The translations under genes and the position numbers were made by a program. Shown piece by piece: positions 1 through 7,319 of a stretch of 13,250 nt of DNA. Source of the stretch: JBCDIQ01 sp039024295 (GTDB taxonomy: Bacteria > Bacteroidota > Bacteroidia > J057); contig JBCDIQ010000136.1 in assembly GCA_039024295.1 (NCBI GenBank), positions 1-13,250 of the forward strand, written 5' to 3'. The notes beneath the pieces were generated by a model. It made no database searches. It was not told where the DNA came from and saw only the letters and a program-made list of their open reading frames with translations. The number at the start of each line of letters is the position of its first letter. The stretch's first letter is position 1.

Positions 1-269
1 AAATAGGGATTCTCCTGAATTTGGGCAATCGTCTCTCGATCGCTCAAACCAAGTTTATGCTTGATCAAAAGGGCACCGATCACCACCTGTGCTGACTTCA
101 CCGGAGGGCCAGTCTTCGAGGTGAACCAACTATAGTACAACCGAGAAAGCTCATCCCAGGGAAATAGCTCCCGCAGCTTTACCCACCGATTCTCAGGGTT
201 GAGCCCCTGGCTAAATGGGGAACCAAATAATGCTAAACGGCCTTGTTGGGGATTGGTAAAACGACTCAT
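1..269 (-). CDS. IS5/IS1182-type transposase, N-terminal part (cut by window edge)
   Basis: The reverse strand reads open from an ATG at 269 to the left edge, giving 89 complete codons and no stop. The visible protein is the N-terminal DUF772-type domain of an IS5/IS1182-like DDE transposase. It has the 'LNPENRWVKL' segment near residues 23-32, then 'FPWDEL' (36-41), a 'GALLIKH' helix (65-71), and 'LSDRETIAQIQENPY' (75-89), which precedes 'QYFLG' in family members. The catalytic DDE core would lie outside the window, so it cannot be said whether the element is intact. It is transcribed away from the neighbouring genes and has no functional tie to them. Transposase identity is confident; the exact IS group is less so. 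Confidence 0.85.
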   Translation of the reverse strand, partial: MSRFTNPQQGRLALFGSPFSQGLNPENRWVKLRELFPWDELSRLYYSWFTSKTGPPVKSAQVVIGALLIKHKLGLSDRETIAQIQENPY

Positions 270-370
270 CTGCAAGCTTTTTGTCCTCTTACTTGCAAAA
301 GATACACATTTTTAGCCAAATTTGCTAGAAAAACTAAACACAATTAATTGAAAATCAATTGATTATTAGT

Positions 371-385
371 TGTTCAGCAGGCCCT
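371..385. repeat. Possible terminal inverted repeat of the IS element
   Basis: About 100 bases upstream of the transposase start lies TGTTCAGCAGGCCC (371-384), followed by AT-rich TAATTAATTA. Ends containing 'TTCAGCAG' plus a run of C or G are common in IS5/IS1182-like elements, and the distance from the transposase start fits an IS terminus. The partner repeat and any target duplication lie outside the window, so this is inference. Between it and the transposase sit two AT-rich palindromes (341-350 and 353-364) that may be part of the element's end or promoter. Confidence 0.35.
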
Positions 386-465
386 AATTAATTACCAAAA
401 TTTTAAGCTATCTAATGGGTATTTGATAAAAGTAAAACCATTAAGTTCTTTTTTTTGGCTTTTTG

Positions 466-1098
466 TTAATCCAACCGATAGTTCATTTGCTTATATACCA
501 GATTGTATCCGCCTCGTTCCAGGTCATTTACAAAGGATTCAATCAGTTCTTCTTCTTCCACATCATATTCTGCCTTGAGGTTAATCCCGAAGATCATTCC
601 AATGGATTGCCAGAAAACGGCTGTGGTTCCGTTTTTCATGTCTTTGATCAAGCCATACATGGAAGTACCTGTTTCCCTGTGAACCAGCTTCACCAAAATT
701 TTACCCTGTGAACGGGTCATCCGGCGGATATCATCTTCGTATTCCCCAAAAAGGTTTTTCTCCTTCTCTTTGATGTACTTTCTCTTTTTGGCTCCCTCGG
801 GCATACTGGCAAGGGTGGCATTCACCTCTTCCAGCAATTCAGCGACTTTAACTGCATAGGGATACACTTTATGTACATGCCAGCGCAGCCGATTATAGCG
901 TGCCAAGCGCTTTTTTCCGCGTCGGAGTTCTGCTTTGGTAGGCATTGAACCATTTATCTCCACCGCATCCATGTCCACCTCCCCAATCATAACCCCCTCA
1001 ATAGAATAAATCTTGAAATTATGGGCTTTGGAAGTGTCCTGTGCATGTGAATAACTGCACAGAAATCCCAGCATGAGAAAAAATAGGTATTGTTTCAT
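466..1098 (-). CDS. Secreted DUF4294 domain protein
   Basis: This 210-residue protein matches the DUF4294 family, conserved in Bacteroidota and of unknown function. Residues 1-19 form a signal peptide (MKQ, hydrophobic core, cleavage after 'SYSHA'), so the mature protein should be exported to the periplasm. The middle is highly basic ('RRGKKRLARYNRLRWHVHKVYPYA', about residues 60-83). The conserved C-terminal half has 'MTRSQGKILVKLVHRETG' (127-144) and 'FWQSIGMIFGINLKAEYD' (162-179), the segments most typical of the family. The ATG at 1098 gives a complete signal peptide and no better start is seen. It stands 209 bases from the macro-domain gene upstream and has its own candidate promoter. 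It looks like a chromosomal housekeeping gene unrelated to the polysaccharide locus. Confidence 0.85.
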   Translation of the reverse strand: MKQYLFFLMLGFLCSYSHAQDTSKAHNFKIYSIEGVMIGEVDMDAVEINGSMPTKAELRRGKKRLARYNRLRWHVHKVYPYAVKVAELLEEVNATLASMPEGAKKRKYIKEKEKNLFGEYEDDIRRMTRSQGKILVKLVHRETGTSMYGLIKDMKNGTTAVFWQSIGMIFGINLKAEYDVEEEELIESFVNDLERGGYNLVYKQMNYRLD

Positions 1099-1307
1099 GG
1101 CATTTTTCTTTGTCCTGGTGGTAGCGATCCGGGTGTACGATCCTAAGGAAGTGTGTTAGCAAGAATAGAGGAAAAGTACACAAACAGTATTTCGCTATAC
1201 TAAAGTACGCAAATCACATTCCAAATGATTGCTTTTTTATCTCAGGAATGTACATCTATAAGACGAAAAACTGTCAAGTGTGTCACATGTAAGGGATAGC
1301 GTGTTGG
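1099..1307. other. Intergenic region upstream of the DUF4294 gene
   Basis: This is the longest clearly non-coding stretch between genes (209 bases). It holds the candidate DUF4294 promoter (1181-1213) and a weak imperfect hairpin followed by six T on the plus strand (1209-1238). No plus-strand gene lies upstream that would need this hairpin as a terminator. No RNA gene or coding sequence is recognised here. Confidence 0.5.
1181..1213 (-). promoter_or_regulatory. Candidate Bacteroidota promoter for the DUF4294 gene
   Basis: On the minus strand, TTTG (1213-1210) is followed 20 bases later by TACTGTTTG (1189-1181). This resembles the Bacteroidota primary sigma-factor consensus TTTG-N19/20-TAnnTTTG, except that the -7 element is one base longer than consensus. 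It would give a leader of about 75 bases before the ATG at 1098. It is a match by eye only, with no transcript evidence. Confidence 0.4.
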
Positions 1308-1835
1308 CTATGCCCCTAGGTAGCTCAGGTAAAGCTGGTAGTTTTCACCGTCAAAACACACAAAACGTATCTCATCAAATACACCTGGGTGTGAAGTCAG
1401 GTATGCCTTGACAGTTCTTAGCGCAATTTCGGCCGCAGGACCTTTGGGAAACCCATATACCCCCGTACTTATATTGGGAAAGGCTACAGTTCTAAGCTCA
1501 TGCTGTTGGGCAAGTTCCAGGCTGCTTCGGTAACAGCTAGACAGCATGCTGTACTCATCTGCAGAGGCTTCCATCCATACGGGGCCTACGGTATGAATAA
1601 CCTTTTTAGCGGGTAAATTTCCAGCAGTGGTAATCACGGCTTCCCCCGTTGGGCAGCCTCCCTGTCGGCGGCGAATCTCCTGACACGCCTCCATGATAGC
1701 TGGGCCACCCGCAAGATGTATCGCTCCGTCAACTCCTCCACCGCCTGCTAATGCGCTGTTTGCTGCATTGACGATGGCATCCACCTCTTGTACTGTTATG
1801 TCACCTTGTATGACCTGGAGAATATCTGTTTGCAT
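1308..1835 (-). CDS. Macro-domain ADP-ribose hydrolase (YmdB/MacroD-like)
   Basis: This single-domain macro protein of 175 residues has the usual length of bacterial YmdB-type O-acetyl-ADP-ribose deacetylases. Family members hydrolyse O-acetyl-ADP-ribose and remove mono-ADP-ribose from acidic residues. Visible motifs are 'VDAIVNAANS' (18-27, with the conserved Asn near 25), the glycine-rich 'GGGGVDGAIH' (31-40, with the catalytic-type Asp36), 'HTVGPVW' (81-87), and the phosphate-binding 'ISTGVYGFP' (122-130). All the residues that define the MacroD class are present, so an active cytoplasmic hydrolase is expected. The ATG at 1835 places the first beta strand correctly. The gene starts 30 bases after the stop of the EEP-fold gene and is probably co-transcribed with it. 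No terminator is evident. Confidence 0.92.
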   Translation of the reverse strand: MQTDILQVIQGDITVQEVDAIVNAANSALAGGGGVDGAIHLAGGPAIMEACQEIRRRQGGCPTGEAVITTAGNLPAKKVIHTVGPVWMEASADEYSMLSSCYRSSLELAQQHELRTVAFPNISTGVYGFPKGPAAEIALRTVKAYLTSHPGVFDEIRFVCFDGENYQLYLSYLGA

Positions 1836-1865
1836 GGTCTACTGAACTGATAGTGAAAATAGGTT

Positions 1866-2963
1866 CTATTCTATTGACAGGACGCTGTCAGGCTCGGGAT
1901 GTAAACCGGACAGCTTTACTGATAATTCAACCGGTTGGTGATCAGAATAAGCAAAGCCCAGGTCCCTTGTTTTTACCTCAACCAGCTCAATGTTGGGAGA
2001 CAATAAATAAAAATCAATGAGGGTCCGTGTGGTAGTTGCTGGATCGTATGGCTTAATCAATTGCCGGTTGGTAGGAATGTCTGGATCAAACGCCCAGGTC
2101 CAGCCTTCTTCCGGGTAGGTAGCTGCGATTGGAATACCCCCTTCAGCGGAGGGGATATCTGTAAAACCGGTAAAGCCTGGGGCCTTCTGGTTCCAATCTC
2201 CTCCTACCAACACATAATTTCCTTTTTGGTATTCCTCAATGAGGACGTCAGAAAGCTGCTCCATCTGCCGCTGGCGTAGGGTACCATCGTCGTAAGCAGA
2301 ATTATGAGTATTGATAAGGATCAGCTCTTTCCCATTTTCAAGCGGATAGCGATTAACCAGGAAACAGCGATCAAGGAAGAACAGGTAATTTGGCCAATCA
2401 TAGTTGCCCTCGAAGGAAAACCGAGTACTTTTTTGAGGCTGATAGCGGGTATACGTTGCAAGCCCTGAATGAACGCCACCCATGGGATTGGTAAAAGGAA
2501 TAGGAATAAAGGCTACATGGTAGTTTTTTCCAAAACTGGCAGCGTACCCTCGGAACAAATCCTTAAGTACCTCATATTGATTGATGTGATAGCTTCTCCT
2601 TGAATCCTTTTCCACTTCCTGCAGCAGGATGAAATCATAGTCTGGAACATAGTCTTCCAACACCCGTTTAACCCCTTCCAGGTTTTTCTCTACGATTTCC
2701 CGCGGCATACGGACAGTTTCTCCTCCATCATAAAAAAAGTCTGATTCCTCCCCGAGGCCGCAATAGCCAATGTTCCAATTGAGAAGACGTAAGGTGTCTT
2801 GTCGCAAGGAAGACTGGGAGGCAGTCGATTCAATTTTAGCCTCGGTGGTGAGTTCCGGTTCATAATCGGTGATCATGGCATAGGCAATCATGCCCCCTAC
2901 ATAAAGTACGGCTAACCCAATTATGATCAGGAGGATACGAAAGATTCTTTTGAGCAGTTTCAT
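1866..2963 (-). CDS. Membrane-anchored endonuclease/exonuclease/phosphatase (EEP) family protein
   Basis: This is an EEP-superfamily (DNase I-like fold) metal-dependent phosphoesterase of 365 residues from the preferred ATG. A single N-terminal membrane segment (about residues 7-29, basic residues before it) anchors it, probably with the catalytic domain outside the cytoplasmic membrane. Superfamily motifs occur in order: 'LNWNIG' with Asn64, 'LLQEVE' with Glu116, 'NTHNS' with His220, 'GGDWNQ' with Asp256 and Asn258, and 'SDHQP' with Asp341 and His342. Together these are the full set of metal and catalytic residues. The substrate cannot be told from sequence: nuclease, sphingomyelinase-like and inositol-phosphatase members share these motifs. 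A TTG codon eight residues upstream is open in frame, but it lies inside a promoter-like TACTTTTG element, so the internal ATG is chosen. It probably forms a unit with the macro-domain gene downstream. Confidence 0.85.
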   Translation of the reverse strand: MKLLKRIFRILLIIIGLAVLYVGGMIAYAMITDYEPELTTEAKIESTASQSSLRQDTLRLLNWNIGYCGLGEESDFFYDGGETVRMPREIVEKNLEGVKRVLEDYVPDYDFILLQEVEKDSRRSYHINQYEVLKDLFRGYAASFGKNYHVAFIPIPFTNPMGGVHSGLATYTRYQPQKSTRFSFEGNYDWPNYLFFLDRCFLVNRYPLENGKELILINTHNSAYDDGTLRQRQMEQLSDVLIEEYQKGNYVLVGGDWNQKAPGFTGFTDIPSAEGGIPIAATYPEEGWTWAFDPDIPTNRQLIKPYDPATTTRTLIDFYLLSPNIELVEVKTRDLGFAYSDHQPVELSVKLSGLHPEPDSVLSIE

Positions 2964-2985
2964 GAGACAAAGGATGTGTTTGCCC

Positions 2986-2993
2986 AAAAGTAC
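2986..2993 (-). promoter_or_regulatory. Candidate -7 promoter element for the EEP-macro unit
   Basis: The minus strand reads TACTTTTG from 2993 to 2986, a full match to the Bacteroidota -7 consensus TAnnTTTG. It lies 22 bases before the ATG at 2963, in the 71-base gap after galE. No clear -33 TTTG is present at the usual distance. The element overlaps an alternative TTG start codon, which argues that translation begins at the ATG. Confidence 0.45.
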
Positions 2994-3034
2994 GCCATAA
3001 AGAAAAGATTACCTTGAAATTTTTCGTGGAATCC

Positions 3035-4072
3035 TCAAGTGGTCTTAGCCATGAGGTGTTGTTGCCATTTCCATGCAGATGCCATCATGTCTTCTATACT
3101 CGCTACTGCCACCCAGCCTAGTACTTCCTTCGCTTTTGTAGAATCGGAATATATAGCCTCTACGTCCCCGGGTCTTCTGGGCCCTACTACATAATTCAGT
3201 TTTTCTCCAGTTACTTTTTCAAAAGCCTGGATAGCTTCCAACACCGTTACGCCTTGACCAGATCCCAGGTTGAATACTTCATATTGGTCAGAATTGCGAT
3301 TGGCCAGGAGGTATTCCAGAGCTTTTACATGTGCGGTGGCAATGTCTGTTACATGGATGTAATCTCGTACACAAGACCCATCACGGGTATGGTAATCCCC
3401 ACCAAATACCGTCAGTTGAGGAAGGATGCCTGCGGCTGTTTGGGTAATAAAGGGCACGAGGTTATTTGGACGATTGCTGGGCAATTCTCCATTTAGGCCA
3501 GACGTATGGGCTCCTACGGGGTTAAAGTAGCGCAGGGAGATACAGTTTACCGTTGGTGTGGCTATGGTAAAATCCTGAATGATTTGTTCCCCCACAAGTT
3601 TTGTGTTGCCGTAGGGAGAAGCAGCCCGGGTGATGGGCGTATTTTCGGTTACAGGAAGGTGCGATTCATCAAGATCGCCGTACACCGTGCAAGAGGAGGA
3701 AAAGATGAAGTTAGGCACCGAAAATTCCTCTGAACATCGTAGCAGGTTGATCAGGGACTCAAAGTTATTGTGGTAATACCCCAGTGGATCTTTCACCGAG
3801 TCCCCAACTGCCTTCAGGGCCGCAAAGTGGATGATCCCCTGAACGTCATCAGTTTCCTCGAATACCTTCCTGACCAGTTCCAAGTCGCAGGTGTCAATTA
3901 GGTGATTGGTAAATTTACGTCCCGTAATCTGTTCTACCCGTTGAACCGTTTGCGGTTCAGAGTTGACACAACTATCTATGGAAACAACCTCAAAGGCTGG
4001 ATTAGCAAGAAGTTCAATAGCTGTGTGAGAACCGATGTACCCACACCCTCCGGTAATGATGATGGTTGGCAT
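3035..4072 (-). CDS. galE: UDP-glucose 4-epimerase
   Basis: This cytoplasmic extended short-chain dehydrogenase/reductase of 345 residues interconverts UDP-glucose and UDP-galactose with bound NAD. The length is normal for GalE. The NAD-binding 'GGCGYIG' motif spans residues 8-14. 'IIHFAALKAVGDSV' (80-93), 'FSSSCTVYG' (124-132, with the catalytic-type Ser127) and the active-site 'YGNTK' (Tyr154, Lys158) follow in canonical spacing. 'RYFNPVGAH' and 'GGDYHTRDGSCVRDYIHVTD' further on are the signature substrate-binding stretches of GalE. The ATG at 4072 starts directly on the first beta strand. It is divergent from gmhA across 126 bases and precedes the EEP gene by 71 bases. It probably supplies UDP-Gal, and possibly UDP-GalNAc, to the glycan genes to the right. 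Confidence 0.95.
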   Translation of the reverse strand: MPTIIITGGCGYIGSHTAIELLANPAFEVVSIDSCVNSEPQTVQRVEQITGRKFTNHLIDTCDLELVRKVFEETDDVQGIIHFAALKAVGDSVKDPLGYYHNNFESLINLLRCSEEFSVPNFIFSSSCTVYGDLDESHLPVTENTPITRAASPYGNTKLVGEQIIQDFTIATPTVNCISLRYFNPVGAHTSGLNGELPSNRPNNLVPFITQTAAGILPQLTVFGGDYHTRDGSCVRDYIHVTDIATAHVKALEYLLANRNSDQYEVFNLGSGQGVTVLEAIQAFEKVTGEKLNYVVGPRRPGDVEAIYSDSTKAKEVLGWVAVASIEDMMASAWKWQQHLMAKTT

Positions 4073-4198
4073 AAAAAATATTTCGATGGTAACACTGCCT
4101 GTTAAGTACCAATGCCAGGAGTTAAGACAACCTCACCTGACAAGCAAGATAAAATGTGCAATTATCATGCAGGTAAATTGCTTACTTGCATCTAAATT
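4073..4198. other. Divergent intergenic region between galE and gmhA
   Basis: These 126 bases must hold the 5' signals of both genes. No exact TAnnTTTG element is found on either strand. The closest on the plus strand is TAAATTGC (4173-4180). A short inverted pair, GCAAG near 4144 and CTTGC near 4185, brackets the part next to gmhA; it is weak and may be chance. No Shine-Dalgarno sequence precedes either ATG. Confidence 0.4.
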
Positions 4199-4801
4199 AT
4201 GAAAGTATCACAAATTTATAGCGCGATGCTTGAAAAACTCATACATGCAGAAATTTTAGGACATGAGCAGACCATGGCCAGAACTCGCGAACAATTAATC
4301 CCTGTGATTGAAACAGCGTGCTTGCAGGTGGTTGAATGCTTGAGAGCGGGTCATAAAGTTCTGTTGTGTGGAAATGGAGGGAGCGCAGCAGATGCACAGC
4401 ATATTGCAACCGAGCTTACTGGAAGGTACAAAACCACAAGGAGGGGACTGCCTGCAATCGCGCTGACAACAGATACTTCAGCACTAACAGCTATCAGCAA
4501 TGATTTTGGATATCAGGAAGTATTTCGCCGACAGGTAGAAGCACTTGGACAGGCAGGGGATGTGCTCATAGGAATTTCCACAAGCGGCAACAGCCCCAAT
4601 GTCATGGCTGCGATACAGGAAGCAAAATCTATTGGCTGCTACACAATTGGGCTGCTGGGCAAATCCGGTGGCAAAATTGCTTCAGAATGTGACATAGCTG
4701 TGGTAGTTCCCTCAGATGACACCCCTCGGATTCAGGAAATGCACATTTTGGTTGGACATCTGATCTGCGAAGCGGTAGACCAAGCCTGGGAGAAACAATA
4801 G
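4199..4801 (+). CDS. gmhA: D-sedoheptulose-7-phosphate isomerase (SIS domain)
   Basis: GmhA converts sedoheptulose 7-phosphate to D-glycero-D-manno-heptose 7-phosphate, the first step of nucleotide-heptose synthesis for LPS or other surface glycans. The 200-residue length is typical. The sugar-isomerase fold shows 'LLCGNGGSAADAQHIATEL' (55-73), 'ISTSGNSPNV' (126-135) and 'DDTPRIQEMHILVGH' (173-187). The four zinc and active-site ligands known from E. coli GmhA (His61, Glu65, Gln172, His180) have counterparts at His68, Glu72, Gln179 and His187 with identical spacing. An active enzyme is therefore expected. The ATG at 4199 is the first in frame. It is the only plus-strand gene in this part, divergent from galE, and its stop is one base from the convergent DUF4838 gene's stop. 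No heptose kinase or nucleotidyltransferase lies beside it. Confidence 0.92.
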   Translation: MKVSQIYSAMLEKLIHAEILGHEQTMARTREQLIPVIETACLQVVECLRAGHKVLLCGNGGSAADAQHIATELTGRYKTTRRGLPAIALTTDTSALTAISNDFGYQEVFRRQVEALGQAGDVLIGISTSGNSPNVMAAIQEAKSIGCYTIGLLGKSGGKIASECDIAVVVPSDDTPRIQEMHILVGHLICEAVDQAWEKQ

Positions 4802-4802
4802 C

Positions 4803-7319
4803 CTAGTGCTTGCTGGAGGCAGGAACCAAAAGGGTTCGGGGGTCAGGAGAAAAAGAAAGGTACGGAGGTATACCTCGAATATTTAACTTATTTATTTCCT
4901 TAACCTCATGTATATAGAATGCCCATGTGCTGCAGTCTTTCCCCGGCGGCACTTCTATAAGCACTTCTTTTCCTATGGGAGAGGTCGACTTTGAATTAAC
5001 CTGTTCATTTAGTTGTTGGTCAAAAACCCTTAATCGCCCGCCCTGTCCCTGAAAGCTGATGATGAACTTTTTAGTCCCTTTAGGAACGTACATATAGTAA
5101 GGGCCGATTTTATCCTGAACAAATCTATAAAATCCAGCACTGGAGGGTGCCACTTCAATTGTTAGGGGGATATCGCCTTTTCTCCCTAATTTGGCCATTT
5201 CCTTATTCATGGTGATTTCCAGGCTATACTGGCCTTTTTCAAGCATTCCCAATACCAACGACCCTGATCCAGAGGCCAAGCTGCCTTTTTTGCTAAAGGT
5301 TGAATTTGCTTTGCTGAGGAGATAACTGCCTGAAGCATTGGCGGCAACAAGCAGCGGGATGGTTACCTTTTTTGAGGCTGGAAGAGAAAAGTGAAGATGA
5401 CACTGTTTGCGGATCAAAAGGTGATCTCCAGAATAGGGGATTGCCCTTGAGGACCTGGAACCAAACGAGGATAGCGGCACAAGCTTGCCTCCTGTTTGGG
5501 GTTCGTCCGTTAACTTTAATGGCGGATAAGGAGTCATTCCAGAGTTAAATATTTGGGCAATTTCTCTTCTTTCGTTGTTGTTTAAAGCAGGAGAAAAAGG
5601 ATACTTCCTATTATCCGCTTTAGCCATTTGCTCACGGTTATACGGTAATGGCTTTTTGGAATCATAGAAAACCTGTGTTCGCTTAAAGTGGCTGTAGGTG
5701 TATACCATATTAGTTTTACGGACCCGCCATACGTAATCGATAATATCCTGAAGAGGTGGCATGGGTTTCTCACCAGCTGCAAGCCTGGATTGATGCTCAT
5801 AGTACATCCTAAGCCAGTTGAAATATAATTTTTGATGGGCGATTCTGTTTTTTACCTGTTCAGTCTTGGCCAATTTATCCGCCTCCTGCATCAGACTATT
5901 TAATTCTCCCATGAACAAATCACTTAACACAGGCTTTTCTTTCAGTCGATCGAAATACCGCTGCATAGCTGGTGCTGCATCTCCCCAGCATGTGCGCATG
6001 TAGTCAGCTTCGACAGCCTCTCGATTTTGCGTAACATCCCAAAGCATCCTGGTAGCCAGATAGTAGTTTATGCCTTCTGCCCCCCACTGGTTCCCTGCTT
6101 CACTTATTACGCCCCATGCATTTTTTCTAGCGAAAAATTTCAGGTTGTTATCAAGGTAGGTGGTAACCATACTGGGTTGCTCCTTTTGAAAATTCACCAG
6201 ATTATAATAATCTCGGATGGCAAGGTTCAATGTTAACGCACTCCAGGCGTTTACCGCCTCCCGGGGAGAGTCGTAAGCTCGAAAGGCGGTGGTCACAAAT
6301 ACCAGAACGTGAGGATCAATTTTCATGGTAGGTGCTTTCCCGGTTGTTAGGTAGGCGTAGTAGGCCACATATTTTCCTGGAAATTCTCCTTGAATAGCTC
6401 GGGCAACTTTATTGGCCAGAAACATGCTCTGATCAGTGGGACTCCCACTTCCTAACCGTTTGCAAGTGCCACACTGGCAGTATCTCCCAGGAATATCATT
6501 GGGAGTGATTGCGATATATTCCCAATTAGGGTTGGCTCGCAGTTTGTTTTTGGCCCAACTAATGGCTCGTTGTTGTACCTCCTGATTTGAAACACATAGC
6601 TGACCATACGCTTTTCGCTCTTTGCCCTGTAAGGGGAACCACTCGGGATGTTTTGAGAATTCATCTGTGGAGCAAAACATACTATAGGTATGGCTCAAAA
6701 AGCCTTCATAACTACTGATAAGCCGGTTTCTCCTCCTCCAGTCATTTAGGTCCCGTTCATTGGAAACCATAGGACCTGTACCAAATTGATACTTTATGTG
6801 TCGAATTCGGAAGGAAGGTTTTTCCTGAACTTGCAATTTGGGAAACTGAAAGGGCGAAGTTTTGGGGATGTGTGCCCAATCCTTCCCTGGGTAAAACCAC
6901 CTGCAACCCATATGGTGCAATAATCCATAAATCCCGTTTCTTAAGCCATGAAAACTGGCTGCCTGTATTTTTACCTGATTGAAACCGGAGGAGATGCTAT
7001 AGCCATCAATTTCCAATACCTTTTCCATTGTTGGATTCAAGGACAGCTCAACTGAAAATCCGGTATTGGTTTTTGCAGGAGTAATACTTGTGGTTTTACC
7101 AGATATCTGTTCCAAATAAACCTTCAGGTCATTTAGCCCATCAGGAATCATTTCCCGATCCTTTTGTGAAATCACAAGGGTTATACCGGGACCAGTTTTG
7201 CCGGAAATGCCCCCTTCATGGTGAGTAGGATGGCATGAACTGGTTCCCAATGAAGTGAGGGCCATACAAACGATGAGTAAAGAATAGCCCCAGGCTTTTG
7301 CACTAGATAATAGCATCAT
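4803..7319 (-). CDS. DUF4838 lipoprotein, putative glycosidase-related protein
   Basis: This 838-residue protein matches the DUF4838 family, often found with alpha-glucuronidase-like N-terminal domains. The start is a hydrophobic export signal (11-25) ending in 'GTSSC', with a probable lipidated Cys29, so it should be membrane-anchored. Residues about 45-160 look like the GH67/GH20b-type accessory domain ('GLNDLKVYLEQISGK', then 'ASFHGLRNGIYGLLHHMGCRWFYPG'). The DUF4838 core, about 165-480, shows 'SHTYSMF', 'KHPEWFPL', 'LCVSN' and the cysteine-rich 'NDIPGRYCQCGTC' (274-286) that is a family hallmark. The last 200-250 residues look beta-rich and may bind carbohydrate or protein. No catalytic residues can be assigned, and the family's activity is unproven. 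Its ATG overlaps the stop of the UDP-glucuronate-epimerase-like gene (ATGA), which implies translational coupling. In this locus it may trim, modify or bind the polymer outside the cytoplasm; that role is inference. Confidence 0.85.
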   Translation of the reverse strand: MMLLSSAKAWGYSLLIVCMALTSLGTSSCHPTHHEGGISGKTGPGITLVISQKDREMIPDGLNDLKVYLEQISGKTTSITPAKTNTGFSVELSLNPTMEKVLEIDGYSISSGFNQVKIQAASFHGLRNGIYGLLHHMGCRWFYPGKDWAHIPKTSPFQFPKLQVQEKPSFRIRHIKYQFGTGPMVSNERDLNDWRRRNRLISSYEGFLSHTYSMFCSTDEFSKHPEWFPLQGKERKAYGQLCVSNQEVQQRAISWAKNKLRANPNWEYIAITPNDIPGRYCQCGTCKRLGSGSPTDQSMFLANKVARAIQGEFPGKYVAYYAYLTTGKAPTMKIDPHVLVFVTTAFRAYDSPREAVNAWSALTLNLAIRDYYNLVNFQKEQPSMVTTYLDNNLKFFARKNAWGVISEAGNQWGAEGINYYLATRMLWDVTQNREAVEADYMRTCWGDAAPAMQRYFDRLKEKPVLSDLFMGELNSLMQEADKLAKTEQVKNRIAHQKLYFNWLRMYYEHQSRLAAGEKPMPPLQDIIDYVWRVRKTNMVYTYSHFKRTQVFYDSKKPLPYNREQMAKADNRKYPFSPALNNNERREIAQIFNSGMTPYPPLKLTDEPQTGGKLVPLSSFGSRSSRAIPYSGDHLLIRKQCHLHFSLPASKKVTIPLLVAANASGSYLLSKANSTFSKKGSLASGSGSLVLGMLEKGQYSLEITMNKEMAKLGRKGDIPLTIEVAPSSAGFYRFVQDKIGPYYMYVPKGTKKFIISFQGQGGRLRVFDQQLNEQVNSKSTSPIGKEVLIEVPPGKDCSTWAFYIHEVKEINKLNIRGIPPYLSFSPDPRTLLVPASSKH

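Noticed and set aside
341..364. AT-rich palindromes as a possible replication or recombination site
   Set aside because: They lie between the transposase start and the presumed IS end and are best explained as part of the IS; no other origin features are present.
463..711. Plus-strand open frame of 82 codons
   Set aside because: It lies antisense within the well-supported DUF4294 gene and has no recognisable domain.
1209..1238. Imperfect hairpin (GCAAATCA / TGATTGC) followed by six T on the plus strand, like a terminator
   Set aside because: There is no plus-strand gene upstream, the stem is AT-rich with a bulge, and part of it overlaps the candidate -33 element on the minus strand.
1295..1310. 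ATAGC / GCTAT stem across the macro-domain gene's stop codon
   Set aside because: Only five base pairs with no T-run, so not convincing as a terminator.
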